DNA from: an uncultured Prevotella sp.
Lineage (GTDB): Bacteria > Bacteroidota > Bacteroidia > Bacteroidales > Bacteroidaceae
Reading direction: 5' to 3'
Assembly: GCA_900553465.1 (NCBI GenBank)
Contig: USDT01000003.1
Location: 65,534-129,533 of the forward strand
Length of the DNA stretch: 64,000 bases
Shown in pieces: positions 42,454 through 51,058 of the stretch (positions are counted from its first letter, which is position 1; every line of letters begins with the position of its first letter). The notes under the pieces were generated by a model that saw nothing but the letters and a program-made list of their open reading frames with translations, did not search any database and was not told the DNA's origin. Both the position numbers and the translations under genes were made by a program.

Positions 42454-43926
42454 ATGTCGAACATTTCAAGACGAGATTTTCTTAAAACAGGAGCTGCTGC
42501 AATCGCAGGATTCACTATTGCTCCGAGTTCTATCTTAGGCAAGAGTCACGGACACAAAGCTCCGTCTGACAAGCTTAATATTGCCGTAGTTGGTATCGGT
42601 GGTATGGGACATGCCAATATCAATGCAGTGAAAGACACAGAAAACATTGTTGCACTCTGTGACGTAAACTGGGATTACGCAAAAGGTGTTTTTGACGAAT
42701 TCCCGAATGCAAAGAGATATTGGGATTATCGCAAGATGTATGAGGAGATGAACAAGACTATCGACGCTGTAATCATTGCAACGGCCGACCACACTCATGC
42801 TATCATTACTGCGGATGCTATGACACTTGGCAAGCACGTTTATTGCCAGAAACCTCTGACACACTCTGTGTATGAATCACGCTTGCTTACCAAGCTTGCT
42901 GCTTCAACAGGTGTGGCAACATCAATGGGTAACCAGGGATCTTCTTGGGACGGCACACAGCTTGTATGCGACTGGATCTGGAATGGCGAGATTGGTGAAG
43001 TTACAAAAGTAGAATGTGCAACAGACCGTCCTATCTGGCCGCAGGGACTCAACGCTCCTGAGAAAGAGGATCCTATACCTGATACTCTTAACTGGGATCT
43101 GTTCACGGGACCGGCAAAACTGAATCCGTACAGTGCTGTTTACCAGCCGTGGAACTGGCGCGGATGGTGGGATTATGGAACTGGCGCGCTCGGCGATATG
43201 GCTTGCCACATACTCCATCAGCCGTTCAAGGCCCTCAAACTTGGCTATCCTACTAAGGTTGAAGGTTCTTCTACATTGTTGCTCAACGCTTGCGCACCGC
43301 AGGCACAGCATGTTAAGATGGTGTTCCCGGCTCGCGAGAATATGCCTAAGCTTGCATTGCCGGAAGTTGAGGTTCACTGGTATGATGGTGGTATGATGCC
43401 TGACCGTCCAGCTGGATTCCCACAAGGTAAAGAACTCATGCAGTCTGGTGGTGGTCTTACAATATTCCACGGAACAAAAGATACACTTATCTGTGGTTGC
43501 TACGGACAGGAACCGTGGTTGCTCTCTGGCCGCAAGCCGAACGCTCCTCAGGTTGCACGCCGCGTGAAAGTTTCTCACGAAATGGACTGGGTACGTGCCT
43601 GCAAGGAAAGCAAAGAAAACCGCGTAAAGACAAACTCAGACTTCTCAGAGGCAGGTCCGTTCAACGAAATGGTTGTTATGGGCGTTCTCGCAGTTCGTCT
43701 GCAGGGTCTTCATAAAACTCTTGAATGGGATGGTGAAAACATGCGATTCACAAACATCGGTGCAAACGAAACAATACGCACTGTCATAAAGGACGGTTTC
43801 ACAATCCACAACGGACACCCGTCATTCAACAAGACATGGACCGATCCGGTGAATGCTCAGCAGTTCGCAAACGAACTTATCAAGCATACTTATCGTGATG
43901 GTTGGAAACTTCCTGATATGCCTTAA
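42454..43926 (+). CDS. Tat-exported Gfo/Idh/MocA oxidoreductase
   Basis: The signal NISRRDFLKTGAAAIAGFTI carries the twin-arginine motif. The enzyme starts LNIAVVGIGGMGHANINAVK, has LCDVNW near 68, and CQKPLTHS where most members have EKP. A C-terminal substrate domain holds WWDYGTGALGDMACHILHQP with His/Asp candidates. At 490 residues it matches exported family members. It probably oxidises glycosides at C3 in the periplasm, feeding the DUF1080 proteins that follow. Confidence 0.85.
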   Translation: MSNISRRDFLKTGAAAIAGFTIAPSSILGKSHGHKAPSDKLNIAVVGIGGMGHANINAVKDTENIVALCDVNWDYAKGVFDEFPNAKRYWDYRKMYEEMNKTIDAVIIATADHTHAIITADAMTLGKHVYCQKPLTHSVYESRLLTKLAASTGVATSMGNQGSSWDGTQLVCDWIWNGEIGEVTKVECATDRPIWPQGLNAPEKEDPIPDTLNWDLFTGPAKLNPYSAVYQPWNWRGWWDYGTGALGDMACHILHQPFKALKLGYPTKVEGSSTLLLNACAPQAQHVKMVFPARENMPKLALPEVEVHWYDGGMMPDRPAGFPQGKELMQSGGGLTIFHGTKDTLICGCYGQEPWLLSGRKPNAPQVARRVKVSHEMDWVRACKESKENRVKTNSDFSEAGPFNEMVVMGVLAVRLQGLHKTLEWDGENMRFTNIGANETIRTVIKDGFTIHNGHPSFNKTWTDPVNAQQFANELIKHTYRDGWKLPDMP

Positions 43927-43967
43927 TTTGTTAACAGTACACAATAGAAAGGATATTATCTGATAAT

Positions 43968-44789
43968 ATGAAGAAAATATTTTATTCATTGGCAGGTATC
44001 GCTTTCGCAGGCACCCTTATGTCGTGCAGTGGAGGAATGAAGGTCACAAAGCTGGCTGTATCTCCTTCACTGGGCGCAGCTGAGAATGTGCTTGTTGACA
44101 TGCCTGTTGATAAAGGCTATTATGTGATATTCGACGGCAAGTCTCTCAACGGATGGCGTGGTTATGGCAAGAGTTATATGCCGGACTGCTGGAAGATTGA
44201 GGACGGATGTCTCAAATTCTCAAGAAGCAACGGAAAAGAAGGCGGCGATGTAATCTTTGCACACAAGTTCAGAAACTTCGAACTTGAGATGGAATGGAAG
44301 ATATGTAAAGGCGGTAACTCCGGTATCTTCTATCTTGCACAGGAATTCTATACAATAGGTAATGACGGCAAGATGAACATCGAACCTATCTACATTTCCG
44401 CTCCTGAATATCAGGTGCTGGACAACGAGAACCATCCTGACGCAAAACTCGGAAAGGACAACAACCGCAAGTCTGCGTCGCTTTACGACATGATTCCTGC
44501 AAAACCGCAGAATGCAAATCCTTACGGTGAATGGAACAAGACAAAGATTGTCGTTAAGGACGGTGTTGTTTCACACTATCAGAACGATGTGAAGGTTCTT
44601 GAATACAAACTCTGGACAAAAGAGTGGACCGATCTGTTGCAGCAGAGCAAGTTCAGCGAGAAGGCATGGCCTCAGGCATTCATTCTTCTCAACGACTGTG
44701 GTGGAGTGCTTCACAGCGGTTATATAGGACTTCAGGATCACGGTGACGACGTCTGGTACCGCAATATCCGTGTGAAAGTTCTTGAGTAA
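43968..44789 (+). CDS. DUF1080 (3-keto-glycoside hydrolase) lipoprotein 1
   Basis: A signal with lipobox (GTLMSCSGG) anchors the protein. The DUF1080 sandwich opens YYVIFDGKSLNGWRGYGKSY and contains GGNSGIFYLAQEF, APEYQVLDNENHPDAK and LQDHGDDVWYRNIRVKV. It is a tandem paralogue of the next gene. The family cleaves glycosidic bonds after C3 oxidation, without a classic glycosidase mechanism. Acts in the periplasm or at the outer membrane. Confidence 0.82.
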   Translation: MKKIFYSLAGIAFAGTLMSCSGGMKVTKLAVSPSLGAAENVLVDMPVDKGYYVIFDGKSLNGWRGYGKSYMPDCWKIEDGCLKFSRSNGKEGGDVIFAHKFRNFELEMEWKICKGGNSGIFYLAQEFYTIGNDGKMNIEPIYISAPEYQVLDNENHPDAKLGKDNNRKSASLYDMIPAKPQNANPYGEWNKTKIVVKDGVVSHYQNDVKVLEYKLWTKEWTDLLQQSKFSEKAWPQAFILLNDCGGVLHSGYIGLQDHGDDVWYRNIRVKVLE

Positions 44790-44823
44790 GCTAAAATCAA
44801 AATTTTAAAAGACACAAAGACTT

Positions 44824-45714
44824 ATGAAGAAATTATTAGTAGTGTTTGTCGGCACGTTGCTTATGGTAACGTCATGCGGCAACAAGACAAATAAGTGCGA
44901 GTGCAACTGCACATGCCCGGGTTGTACATGCAACCAGCAGAAACCTGCAGACAAGGCAAAACTTGATTATAAGGTTGCTGACAAGAAGAATGTTGATATT
45001 TCTAAATTCCCGGTTGACAAGGACGGCTACATCGTTCTGTTCGACGGTAAGACTCTCAACGGCTGGCGTGGCTACGGCATGGACACACCTCCAAAGAGCT
45101 GGACTGTTGAAGACGGCGCTATCAAACTGAAGGGTTCAGGCACAGGAGAAGCTCAGGTAGAAGGCGGTGGCGACCTTATCTTCGCTTCCAAATTCCAGAA
45201 CTTCGAACTCGAACTCGAATACAAGATTTCTGAAGGCGGTAACTCCGGTATCTTCTATCTTGCACAGGAAGTTACAACAACAGAGAACGGCAAGGACGTA
45301 TATCTGCCTATCTGGCAGTCGGCTTCTGAGTATCAGGTGCTCGACAATGACAGACATCCGGACGCTAAGCTCGGACAGGACGGTAACCGTCAGTCAGCTT
45401 CTCTTTATGACATGATACCAGCCAAACCACAGAACGCTAAACCGGCCGGTGAGTGGAACAAGGCTAAGATCATGGTTTACAAAGGAACCGTTATCCACGG
45501 TCAGAACGACAAGAACGTAGTTGAATACCACCTCTGGACTCCGAAATGGACAGAAATGCTTCAGGCAAGCAAGTTCAAGGAGAACGGTGATTTCCCAATC
45601 GCATACGAACTGCTCAACAACATGGGTGGCAAGAATCATGAGGGATATATCGGTCTTCAGGATCATGGTGACGATGTATGGTATCGCAACATTCGTATCA
45701 AGGTTTTGAAATAA
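44824..45714 (+). CDS. DUF1080 lipoprotein 2 with cysteine-rich linker
   Basis: The lipobox is VTSCGN. Directly after it comes CECNCTCPGCTC, seven Cys in about 15 residues, before the DUF1080 domain (VLFDGKTLNGWRGYGMD, GGNSGIFYLAQEV, LQDHGDDVWYRNIRIKV). The Cys run is not in the paralogue and could bind metal or form disulfides near the membrane. The gene is followed by a strong terminator, which may separate it from the isomerase gene. Confidence 0.82.
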   Translation: MKKLLVVFVGTLLMVTSCGNKTNKCECNCTCPGCTCNQQKPADKAKLDYKVADKKNVDISKFPVDKDGYIVLFDGKTLNGWRGYGMDTPPKSWTVEDGAIKLKGSGTGEAQVEGGGDLIFASKFQNFELELEYKISEGGNSGIFYLAQEVTTTENGKDVYLPIWQSASEYQVLDNDRHPDAKLGQDGNRQSASLYDMIPAKPQNAKPAGEWNKAKIMVYKGTVIHGQNDKNVVEYHLWTPKWTEMLQASKFKENGDFPIAYELLNNMGGKNHEGYIGLQDHGDDVWYRNIRIKVLK

Positions 45715-45741
45715 TCGCTGATAGAACGATAAATGAATAAC

Positions 45742-45799
45742 AAAGAAACTGTTTCGGTCCGGAACGTCGATGATGTGAAGAGACGGAACAGTTTCTTTT
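45742..45799 (+). terminator. Terminator after the second DUF1080 gene
   Basis: AAAGAAACTGTT and AACAGTTTCTTT form a 12-bp perfect stem followed by TTATT. Confidence 0.8.
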
Positions 45800-45821
45800 A
45801 TTACATAAAAAACATAGGACA

Positions 45822-46742
45822 ATGATGAATAGAAATATAATTGTTTCAGTATTGCTTTCAGTGTTGTTTTCTCTGACAGCAGGTACACAGGCTTTTGCCA
45901 AAGGTAAAAAGGACGTGTGCATACAGCTTTATTCTGTTAGAAGCATTCTTGACGGCGTGAACAAAGACGGACAGGCCGACCAGAAATATACCGACATTCT
46001 CAACAAACTGGGCAAAATGGGATACACAAGCGTTGAGGCTGCCAACTACGACCAGGGCCGAGGAACATTCTACGGCCGTACTCCGTCGCAGTTCAAGCAG
46101 GATGTTGAGAAAGCCGGCATGAAGGTTCTGTCCTCTCATATAGGTCATGGCCTTAGTGGCGAAGAACTTGCTTCCGGCGATTACTCAGAGGCATTGAAGT
46201 GGTGGAGCAAATGTATTGCCGACCACAAGGCTGCCGGAATGAAGTACATCGTATGCCCATGGATGGAAGTACCCAAGACACTGAAAGACCTTGACACATA
46301 CTGCCGCTACTACAACGAAGTGGGCAAGATGTGCAAAGAGGCAGGTATGCAGTTCGGATATCACAACCATTCGCACGAGTTCCAGAAGGTTGAGGACAAG
46401 GTGATGTACGACTACATGCTCGAGAATACAAATCCTGAATACGTGTTCTTCCAGATGGACCTCTACTGGGTGGTTCGCGGCCAGTGCAGTCCGGTAAGCT
46501 ATTTCAAGCGCTATCCGGGACGTTTCAAGATCTATCATGTGAAGGACGACAAGGAAATCGGCCAGAGCGGAATGGTTGGATACGACGCAATATTCCGCAA
46601 TGCCGATGTTGCCGGAGTGCAGGCCATCGTTGCCGAAATCGAACAGTACACAATGCCTGTTGAGGAAAGTGTTGAGGCAAGTCTCCGCTATCTGCAGGAA
46701 GCTCCGTTCGTAAAGGCTTCTTACTCCTACAACTGCAAGTGA
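45822..46742 (+). CDS. Exported sugar phosphate isomerase/epimerase-fold protein (TIM barrel)
   Basis: A signal peptide (VSVLLSVLFSLTAGTQAFAK) precedes a TIM barrel of the xylose isomerase/AP endonuclease-2 fold: CIQLYSVRSILDGVN, YTSVEAANYDQGRG, FGYHNHSHEFQKVEDKVMYD and FFQMDLYWVVRGQCSP with metal-ligand candidates. In related operons such proteins act on keto-sugar intermediates, as isomerases or beta-elimination lyases. Export matches the DUF1080 proteins around it. Confidence 0.8.
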   Translation: MMNRNIIVSVLLSVLFSLTAGTQAFAKGKKDVCIQLYSVRSILDGVNKDGQADQKYTDILNKLGKMGYTSVEAANYDQGRGTFYGRTPSQFKQDVEKAGMKVLSSHIGHGLSGEELASGDYSEALKWWSKCIADHKAAGMKYIVCPWMEVPKTLKDLDTYCRYYNEVGKMCKEAGMQFGYHNHSHEFQKVEDKVMYDYMLENTNPEYVFFQMDLYWVVRGQCSPVSYFKRYPGRFKIYHVKDDKEIGQSGMVGYDAIFRNADVAGVQAIVAEIEQYTMPVEESVEASLRYLQEAPFVKASYSYNCK

Positions 46743-46758
46743 TAGAACATACAAGCGT

Positions 46759-46790
46759 GCGCCCGTTATGTCATGACGGGCGCCGTTTTT
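46759..46790 (+). terminator. Terminator after the isomerase-fold gene
   Basis: GCGCCCGT and ACGGGCGC form an 8-bp stem followed by CGTTTTTTATAT. Confidence 0.8.
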
Positions 46791-46828
46791 TATATGTATA
46801 TATATAAATTACCAAATAAATTATTATT

Positions 46829-47593
46829 ATGAATAACACAAGAAATCTTTTCGCGGCAACTCTGATGCTCGCCGCAGCAGGCAGTGCGTATGCCCAGGAA
46901 GGCATGCGCCCGGAGATGTCTGAGTTTTACACACCGGTGACAACTGTTGTCGCACCGGGTTCTGATCTGCAGGGTGGCGGCTTCACTGCTCCGTCTGATG
47001 CCATCGTTCTGTTCGACGGCAGCGATCTTTCCGCATGGGAGAATACACAGGGCGGTCCGGCAGAATGGAAGGTTGCTGACGGCGTGATGACTGTTGACAA
47101 GAGCAAAGGCGACATCCGCACAAAGGAGAAGTTTGAGAACTTCCAACTCCATATCGAGTGGCGCGTTCCGGAGAATATTCACGGTGAAGGACAGGCACGC
47201 GGCAACAGCGGTGTCTATCTGCAGGGAATGTACGAGCTCCAGGTGCTCGACAGCTACAACAACAGCACATACGTGAACGGTCAGGCCGGCAGTATCTACA
47301 AGCAGACTGCTCCGTTGGTGAACGCAATGCGCAAGCCGGGTGAATGGAATGTTTATGACATCATCTACACAGCTCCTGTGTTCAAGGAAGACGGTACATA
47401 CCGTTCATTCCCACGTGTTACCGTTATTCAGAACGGTGTGCTGGTTCAGAACAACACCACTATCATCGGTACTACCGAGTACATCGGCTTCCCACAGGTG
47501 CGTGCCCATGGCGCCGGTCCGATTCTTCTCCAGAGTCACGGCGACCCGAGCGAACCTATCAGCTTCCGCAACATCTGGATCCGCAAGCTGTAA
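46829..47593 (+). CDS. Exported DUF1080 protein 3
   Basis: A Sec signal peptide (LMLAAAGSAYAQEG) precedes one DUF1080 domain: IVLFDGSDLSAWENTQGGPA, KFENFQLHIEWRVPENIHGE, GNSGVYLQGMYELQVLDSY, ending QSHGDPSEPISFRNIWIRKL. It lacks a lipobox, so it is likely soluble in the periplasm. It shares only the family fold with the two lipoprotein versions, and may cleave different linkages. Confidence 0.82.
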   Translation: MNNTRNLFAATLMLAAAGSAYAQEGMRPEMSEFYTPVTTVVAPGSDLQGGGFTAPSDAIVLFDGSDLSAWENTQGGPAEWKVADGVMTVDKSKGDIRTKEKFENFQLHIEWRVPENIHGEGQARGNSGVYLQGMYELQVLDSYNNSTYVNGQAGSIYKQTAPLVNAMRKPGEWNVYDIIYTAPVFKEDGTYRSFPRVTVIQNGVLVQNNTTIIGTTEYIGFPQVRAHGAGPILLQSHGDPSEPISFRNIWIRKL

Positions 47594-47689
47594 TGGTGCG
47601 TATCTGATACAGAAAACAAAGCAGCCGTGCTACACGCCGCGCTGTTCCGTTCTGCGGAAAGCGGCATGCCTTGCACGGCTGCAATGACT

Positions 47690-47730
47690 AAGAGCCCGGA
47701 TGATTCACCCGATGAACCATTCGGGCTCTT
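47690..47730 (+). terminator. Terminator of the DUF1080 operon, inside the opposing gene end
   Basis: AAGAGCCCGGATG and CATTCGGGCTCTT form a 13-base stem with one mismatch. It overlaps the last codons of the convergent ferredoxin gene. A second stem (GCAGCCGTGC/GCACGGCTGC, 47621-47682) lies just before it. Confidence 0.7.
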
Positions 47731-48493
47731 TTCTTGCCCTGTTGCCTCCTACTATCTTTTTCTCCGCTACGGCGTATAGCAGTCCGCTGAAGCGTCGCGC
47801 ATGCTGTGGACACACTGCCACACAGCGCCCGCACGATATACATTTGTCGCCGTCGGTCTTCCATGGCTCGTCTGTGCCGATGGCTTCTGCCGGACATAGT
47901 CGTGCACACGTGCCGCAACTGTTGCATTTCTTCTTGTCGCCGTGAGGATGCAAAGGTATTGCCCCCGGCTTCTTGTACGGCCTGTTGCCTTTTATTGTCG
48001 GTGCGGGTATGCTGTCGCCGCAGTGCCATGCCTCAATCTTTTCCTTGCATGCCCTACCGAACTCCTCCAGTTTTGCCATGTCGGCTTCGTCCGGCCGTCC
48101 GGCCGCAAGTTGCGGGAATATGGAGTGCTGTGCTATGAACGCAGCGGCTGCCACGGTGTGGAATCCGCTGTTCGCAAGCAGGTCGGCGGTTTCGAGCAGT
48201 GCGTCGTCATAGTCGCGGTTGCCATACACGCACACGGCTATTGCCGGAGTGCCGTCGCCCTTTATCATGTCCAGTGCCTGCGCTCCCTGTTGCGGTATGC
48301 GTCCGGCATACACCGGCATGCCCACGATGAGCAGCTCGCCTTCGCAGGCCATTTTCACCTCCGTCTCAGGCAGACGGCTTGTAACGTCGAGCTCTGTCAC
48401 CTCACATCCGAATGTCTTGGCCAGCGCACGCACCACTTTGCGGGTGGTGTATGTCGCACTGAAATAGACTATTGTCACTTTTCTTACTTCCAT
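47705..48493 (-). CDS. EFR1-type ferredoxin with flavodoxin domain
   Basis: The N-terminal 150 residues form a flavodoxin-like domain (VTIVYFSATYTTRKVVRALA, VGMPVYAGRIP). The C-terminus holds two 4Fe-4S motifs, CNSCGTCARLCP and CISCGRCVAVCP. Such proteins carry electrons in anaerobes. It is transcribed leftward against the DUF1080 operon. Start MEVRKVTIVYFSAT is the first Met of the domain. Confidence 0.85.
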   Translation of the reverse strand: MEVRKVTIVYFSATYTTRKVVRALAKTFGCEVTELDVTSRLPETEVKMACEGELLIVGMPVYAGRIPQQGAQALDMIKGDGTPAIAVCVYGNRDYDDALLETADLLANSGFHTVAAAAFIAQHSIFPQLAAGRPDEADMAKLEEFGRACKEKIEAWHCGDSIPAPTIKGNRPYKKPGAIPLHPHGDKKKCNSCGTCARLCPAEAIGTDEPWKTDGDKCISCGRCVAVCPQHARRFSGLLYAVAEKKIVGGNRARKEPEWFIG

Positions 48494-48897
48494 CTCGTTT
48501 CGTTTTTGTGTTCCGAAGGCAAATATACTAAAAAAATCGCACGCACCAATGCTCTTTTCCGCTACCGTGAGGCATGTCAGTTGAAGCGCAGTCAGAATAT
48601 AAAGGTGCGACAGTAGCGCTTCGCCGCAGTTCTCGTAGGTTTATGCACAAACTGCCGACGGCTTCTGTATAAGCATACACCGCTATCTCCGCGTATGGTT
48701 ATTATCCTGCTGCGGATTCTTTATGGCTTTGGACGGATTTATGATTCATCGCGGAATGAAGTGAGAATCGCGGACAATGCACGGGTGTATAAAACATGGT
48801 GGAGCATGTGTCCGTGTAATAATAAATTCACTTTGCCACAACCTTTAAGTCCACACAGCAAGAAGAATACATGCTTTGCGCGCATCTTCTTCCGCAT
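48494..48897. other. Intergenic stretch of about 400 bases, no gene seen
   Basis: Between the ferredoxin gene and repeat copy A. It holds no open frame of interest, RNA or promoter that I can support. Confidence 0.5.
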
Positions 48898-49407
48898 GAT
48901 ATCGGCGTTTTTAAAGAAAACCCGGACGGCGGACTTACAGTTTTTCTTGACTTTTTTTTGACAAAATAAAATCGCAAAAGAGATGCGTGGAAAAGTTAAA
49001 TACGGTGTCAAAAAGCCCGTTTCGGCTGTGCAGTCTTGTTGTATGGCCTGCGATGTAATCCCGGATAAATCGTCTTACATTCCGATTATGCCCGTTTTAA
49101 GGTCTGGTTACGACTTTTTCAGCGTGTGATATTGCGCGTTTTAGGCCCTGAAACAGGCCATATCACGTGCTGAAACGGTGCTTTTTACACGGCGAAAGAA
49201 TGGCTTTTGTTTATAAATATCTGATGTTCAGTGTTTTATGCAAGTCTCTTATTTTTCGCGTATTTGCGTCCGACGGAGAGTTTGCCCGCAAATTCTCGCT
49301 TATTTTTGTGGGTAGAACTGAAAACTCGGACGGAAAAACCGTAGGATACTGAAAATCTGTAACTGCCCCATATTGCATCTCTTTCAACTGAAAGCAACAA
49401 TGCCTAT
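48898..49407. repeat. Dispersed intergenic repeat, copy A (about 510 bases)
   Basis: It is clearly similar along its whole length to 58052-58562, with blocks such as TTTAAAGAAAACCCGGACG, GACAAAATAAAATCGCAAAAG and CGCGTATTTGCGTCCGA almost identical. A central hairpin (GTGATAT...ATATCAC, inner stem GTTTTAGG/CCTGAAAC, 49126-49166) is kept in both copies with a compensating U-G to C-G change. No transposase is present. Confidence 0.75.
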
Positions 49408-49678
49408 ACGGGACAGATGTCACGGTTTTTTTATTGCAGGCAATCCGTATAGAATTTTTACTTAGACCTTTTTATATCGCAGACAGAGAATGACCGGTCT
49501 GTTTTTATGAGAACGTGTGTTTTATATTCTGCCCTTGTGGCTTACCGGTTTCCGTTTTGCAGATTTCTTTTGTCACTATAAAGTCAAGACGGAAAAGTAT
49601 GAATATGAAAATCAGAACACCGGGCGGTGTGCGCCATATTTTATTTAATGTACACAGATCAGCTGTGACGTACGCCTA
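49408..49678. other. Intergenic stretch downstream of recO, no gene seen
   Basis: About 270 bases between repeat copy A and the recO stop; nothing is recognised. Confidence 0.5.
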
Positions 49679-50404
49679 TTAGGCAAAAAGTTCCTGCAGC
49701 ACATCGAGTGACTTCAGTTCGGGAAAGTCGGGTACGTGCAGCCTGTAGTATTTCAGAATGAGGTCCACGCAGCGGTTGCGCTCATTGCGCGAGAATGCGA
49801 AAAGGTGCATTGTCTCATATCTCATGCGCATGAGTGTTGCTATTCTTGCAGCCTCCTCCGGTTTCAGAAAGTCCGTGTGCCAGGGTTGTCCGTCTGTGAA
49901 GCATCCGCTACGCAGGTCGAAGTAGGCGTTCTCTTTGCGGCTTTCGAGGTTAGGGTAGAAGCCCACGAAGCGCGTGAGGTGCATCATATATACAATGTGG
50001 AAGTTGGAGAAAGCGCTGCGGCATGCGTCGAGCCACATTATGCTGTTGACTATATATTGGAACAGCGGTTCGTTGTCCTGTTCGCTGCGTGTTGCGAAAT
50101 TGGTGAACTCGGCCACGAACATGGCTATCGACAGTTTGTAGGCATCGAAGGGTATGGAGCTGAGCGGGCAGGCTATGGCGGCGTCGCTGATGCGCAGCAG
50201 GCGGGTGTTCTGTCTGTAGTCGAACACTATGTCGAGAATCGACAGTGGCTGCAACAGTTGTTTCTTCACCCTTGCGCGTGCGCTTTTAGGTATGTGTTGT
50301 ATGAACGACAGCCGTCCGTGGGTCTGTGTGAGCATGTCGGCGATGATTTGTGAATCGCCGTATTTAAGTGTGCGTAACACCACTGCTCTTGTCTTTGTCA
50401 GCAT
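49679..50404 (-). CDS. recO: DNA repair protein RecO
   Basis: The start MLTKTRAVVLRTLKYGDSQI is the RecO N-terminal OB-fold signature (LKYGDSxxI); a longer frame exists but adds a non-conserved segment. The remainder has the helical C-terminal part, FVGFYPNLESRKENAYFDLR among it. RecO loads RecA with RecR at gaps. It lies head-to-head with tRNA-Glu and rpsT, a common Bacteroidales arrangement. At 241 residues it is of normal size. Confidence 0.85.
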   Translation of the reverse strand: MLTKTRAVVLRTLKYGDSQIIADMLTQTHGRLSFIQHIPKSARARVKKQLLQPLSILDIVFDYRQNTRLLRISDAAIACPLSSIPFDAYKLSIAMFVAEFTNFATRSEQDNEPLFQYIVNSIMWLDACRSAFSNFHIVYMMHLTRFVGFYPNLESRKENAYFDLRSGCFTDGQPWHTDFLKPEEAARIATLMRMRYETMHLFAFSRNERNRCVDLILKYYRLHVPDFPELKSLDVLQELFA

Positions 50405-50525
50405 AAATTCATGCGTTTTATACCGCAAAATTACGAAAAATGCACTATTTTGAAAAAAAAACACAAATATATTTGGAGGATAAATAAAAAATGTCTACCT
50501 TTGCATCCGCAAATAAGACATCTAC

Positions 50526-50597
50526 GGTCCCTTCGTCTATCGGTTAGGACGAGAGATTTTCATTCTCTAAAGAGCAGTTCGATTCTGCTAGGGACTA
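50526..50597 (+). tRNA. tRNA-Glu (anticodon UUC)
   Basis: Acceptor GGTCCCT/AGGGACT, D arm GTCT...GGAC, anticodon stem AGAGA/TCTCT with loop TTTTCAT (TTC), T arm with TTCGATT. No CCA is encoded. It precedes rpsT by 37 bases. Confidence 0.93.
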
Positions 50598-50634
50598 CAA
50601 TAAAAATACTACAAAGAAAAGAAGACTAATAAAG

Positions 50635-50889
50635 ATGGCAAATCACAAATCATCCTTAAAAAGAATACGTCAGACAAAGGTAAAGAATTTGCACAACAGA
50701 TATTATGCAAAGACAATGCGCAACGCAGTTCGCAAATTGCGCGCTCTCACTGACAAAGAGGAGGCTGTAAAACTTTACCCCTCTGTACAGAAGATGCTTG
50801 ATAGATTGGCAAAAACCAATATCATTCATAAGAACAAAGCCGCAAACTTAAAATCAAGTTTGTGCAACCACATCAATAATTTGGCTTAA
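50635..50889 (+). CDS. rpsT: Ribosomal protein S20
   Basis: The 84-residue basic protein starts [20 protein letters not shown] and ends [19 protein letters not shown], the S20 signature. It binds 16S rRNA in the small subunit. It follows tRNA-Glu and ends in a terminator. Confidence 0.95.
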   Translation: MANHKSSLKRIRQTKVKNLHNRYYAKTMRNAVRKLRALTDKEEAVKLYPSVQKMLDRLAKTNIIHKNKAANLKSSLCNHINNLA

Positions 50890-50922
50890 TTAAACTAAAC
50901 TTAATGTTTTTCCATAGGTGAG

Positions 50923-50955
50923 AGTCGCTGTCCGTGAGGCCAGCGACTTTTATTT
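50923..50955 (+). terminator. Terminator of rpsT
   Basis: AGTCGCTG and CAGCGACT form an 8-bp stem with a 10-base loop, followed by TTTATTTG. Confidence 0.8.
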
Positions 50956-51058
50956 GTACCCATTTGAAGCCGTGCCGGAGCGGCGAAAATAAATCCTTAT
51001 TTTGTTTTGAGTTTTGGTATATTTGCATTATTTTTGCAATAATTATAAACCAACGCTT

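Noticed and set aside
49211..49423. Minus-strand frames in the intergenic repeats as genes
   Set aside because: Both strands are open in both copies and no translation signal is seen; only the structure is clearly kept.
48494..49678. Housekeeping small RNA (for example rnpB, ffs or ssrA) in the large gap
   Set aside because: No recognisable core of any of these RNAs could be found.
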